DNA of 64,000 nt from assembly GCF_000005505.3 (NCBI RefSeq), contig NC_016134.3, positions 38,874,150 through 38,938,149 of the forward strand, read 5' to 3'. A model generated the notes under the pieces. That model was not told the DNA's origin and searched no databases. It was given only the letters and a program-made list of their open reading frames with translations. This document shows positions 63,458-64,000 of this stretch, piece after piece. Each line of letters starts with the position of its first letter. Position 1 is the first letter of the stretch. This DNA is from Brachypodium distachyon. Taxonomy: Eukaryota > Streptophyta > Magnoliopsida > Poales > Poaceae. The position numbers and the translations under genes are program-made.

Positions 63458-64000
63458 AGTAAATTACACAAAACCACCACATTAGAGGCTATGGTTTCAC
63501 ATAGGTACCAGTTTACGTTTTAGTTGCTAAAAACCACCGAATTTACTTAACCCCTCCTTCGCTAGCGTCTAAGCCCATTTCTGACATAGTGGGTCCACCG
63601 GTCAGACCAACATGGCGTGCCAGCGTGGAGTTGACTTCCTGACTTTTTCTTCTCTCTACTGAAGCTCCGCCTCCTCTGCATCCTCTCCTCCTTCACCCAC
63701 TGAAACTCCTCGCCTCCGTGCTAGCGTCAGACCAAGAGCCCTTGCTCCGGCCGCCCCGTTGCTCGAAGACGCCCCCCGCTCACCCCCGCGTGGCTCGCCG
63801 CCGTGCGCTCCCCGCGCTGCCCCCCGTGCCCGCACGGCCCCTGCTGGCCGCCCCGCCCCGCCCCTCGCGCTGCCCCCCCGTGCCCGCACTCGCTGTCGCG
63901 CCCCGCGCCCGTGATGCGCCGCCGTGTCCATGCATGCCACTGTGTCCGTGCATGCCACTGTGTCCGTGCGCGTCCGTGATGCGCCGCCGCGGCCATGGCC
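63458..64000. mobile_element. Second long-TIR foldback element, left part, cut by window end
   Basis: AGTAAATTACACAAAACCAC, then TACCAGTTTACGTTTTAGTT, CCACCGAATTTACTTAA and GGGTCCACCGGTCAGACCAA follow the left arm of the 4836-5665 element nearly base for base. The C-rich interior (63650 onward) resembles that element's core only loosely. The right arm lies beyond the window. Confidence 0.75.

Overview
This window is nuclear DNA from a grass, most likely a pooid (Triticeae or a close relative). The reasons are spliced plant genes with GC-rich, C/G-ending codons, many Stowaway MITEs ending CTCCCTCC/GGAGGGAG with TA duplications, a RAFTIN-like BURP gene (a type known from wheat anthers), and grass-type retroposon and foldback repeats. 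There are no bacterial or organellar features. Exon models were built by hand from ORFs, splice signals and reading-phase checks.

Layout, left to right. A single-exon CDK-like kinase with altered catalytic motifs (95-1138) is followed by MITEs, a retroposon-like block and two long-TIR Mutator-like foldback elements (about 4836-5665 and 6300-6818). An 11-exon secreted subtilase (7659-13694) appears to use a GC-AG first intron and hosts a tRNA-Ile(AAU) gene in intron 8. A six-exon Rab2/RABB1 GTPase (14347-19177) has a 3.7 kb first intron with an array of about eight ~98-bp repeats. A 67-aa Cys-rich membrane protein lies convergent to it (20309-20512, minus). Next come a retroposon with a 17-bp target duplication (20840-21627), a DYW-class PPR editing factor (23062-24936), a grass protein of unknown function (28511-28945) and a seven-exon galacturonosyltransferase (30894-34422).

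The region 34.4-50 kb is a repeat-rich accessory block. It contains a putative Helitron 3' terminus and two related small membrane-protein genes (38126 and 41367) with matching promoters and matching downstream DNA. The downstream DNA of the second copy is split by a complete mariner-like element (42105-46866) and by an LTR-retrotransposon fragment (about 47185-48525). The mariner element has TIRs, a TA duplication and a DD39D transposase with one in-frame stop. It also carries a spliced-type exon of a plastid-type nucleoside diphosphate kinase on the strand opposite the transposase. I consider this the most unusual object in the window.

The right end holds a third small membrane protein (51418-51672), a one-exon NF-YC transcription factor subunit (57392-57997), a RAFTIN-like BURP protein with three of four CH motifs changed to CR (60272-61296), another retroposon remnant and the left end of a second long-TIR element running off the window. 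The host genes are unrelated housekeeping, secretory, editing and regulatory genes and form no visible pathway.
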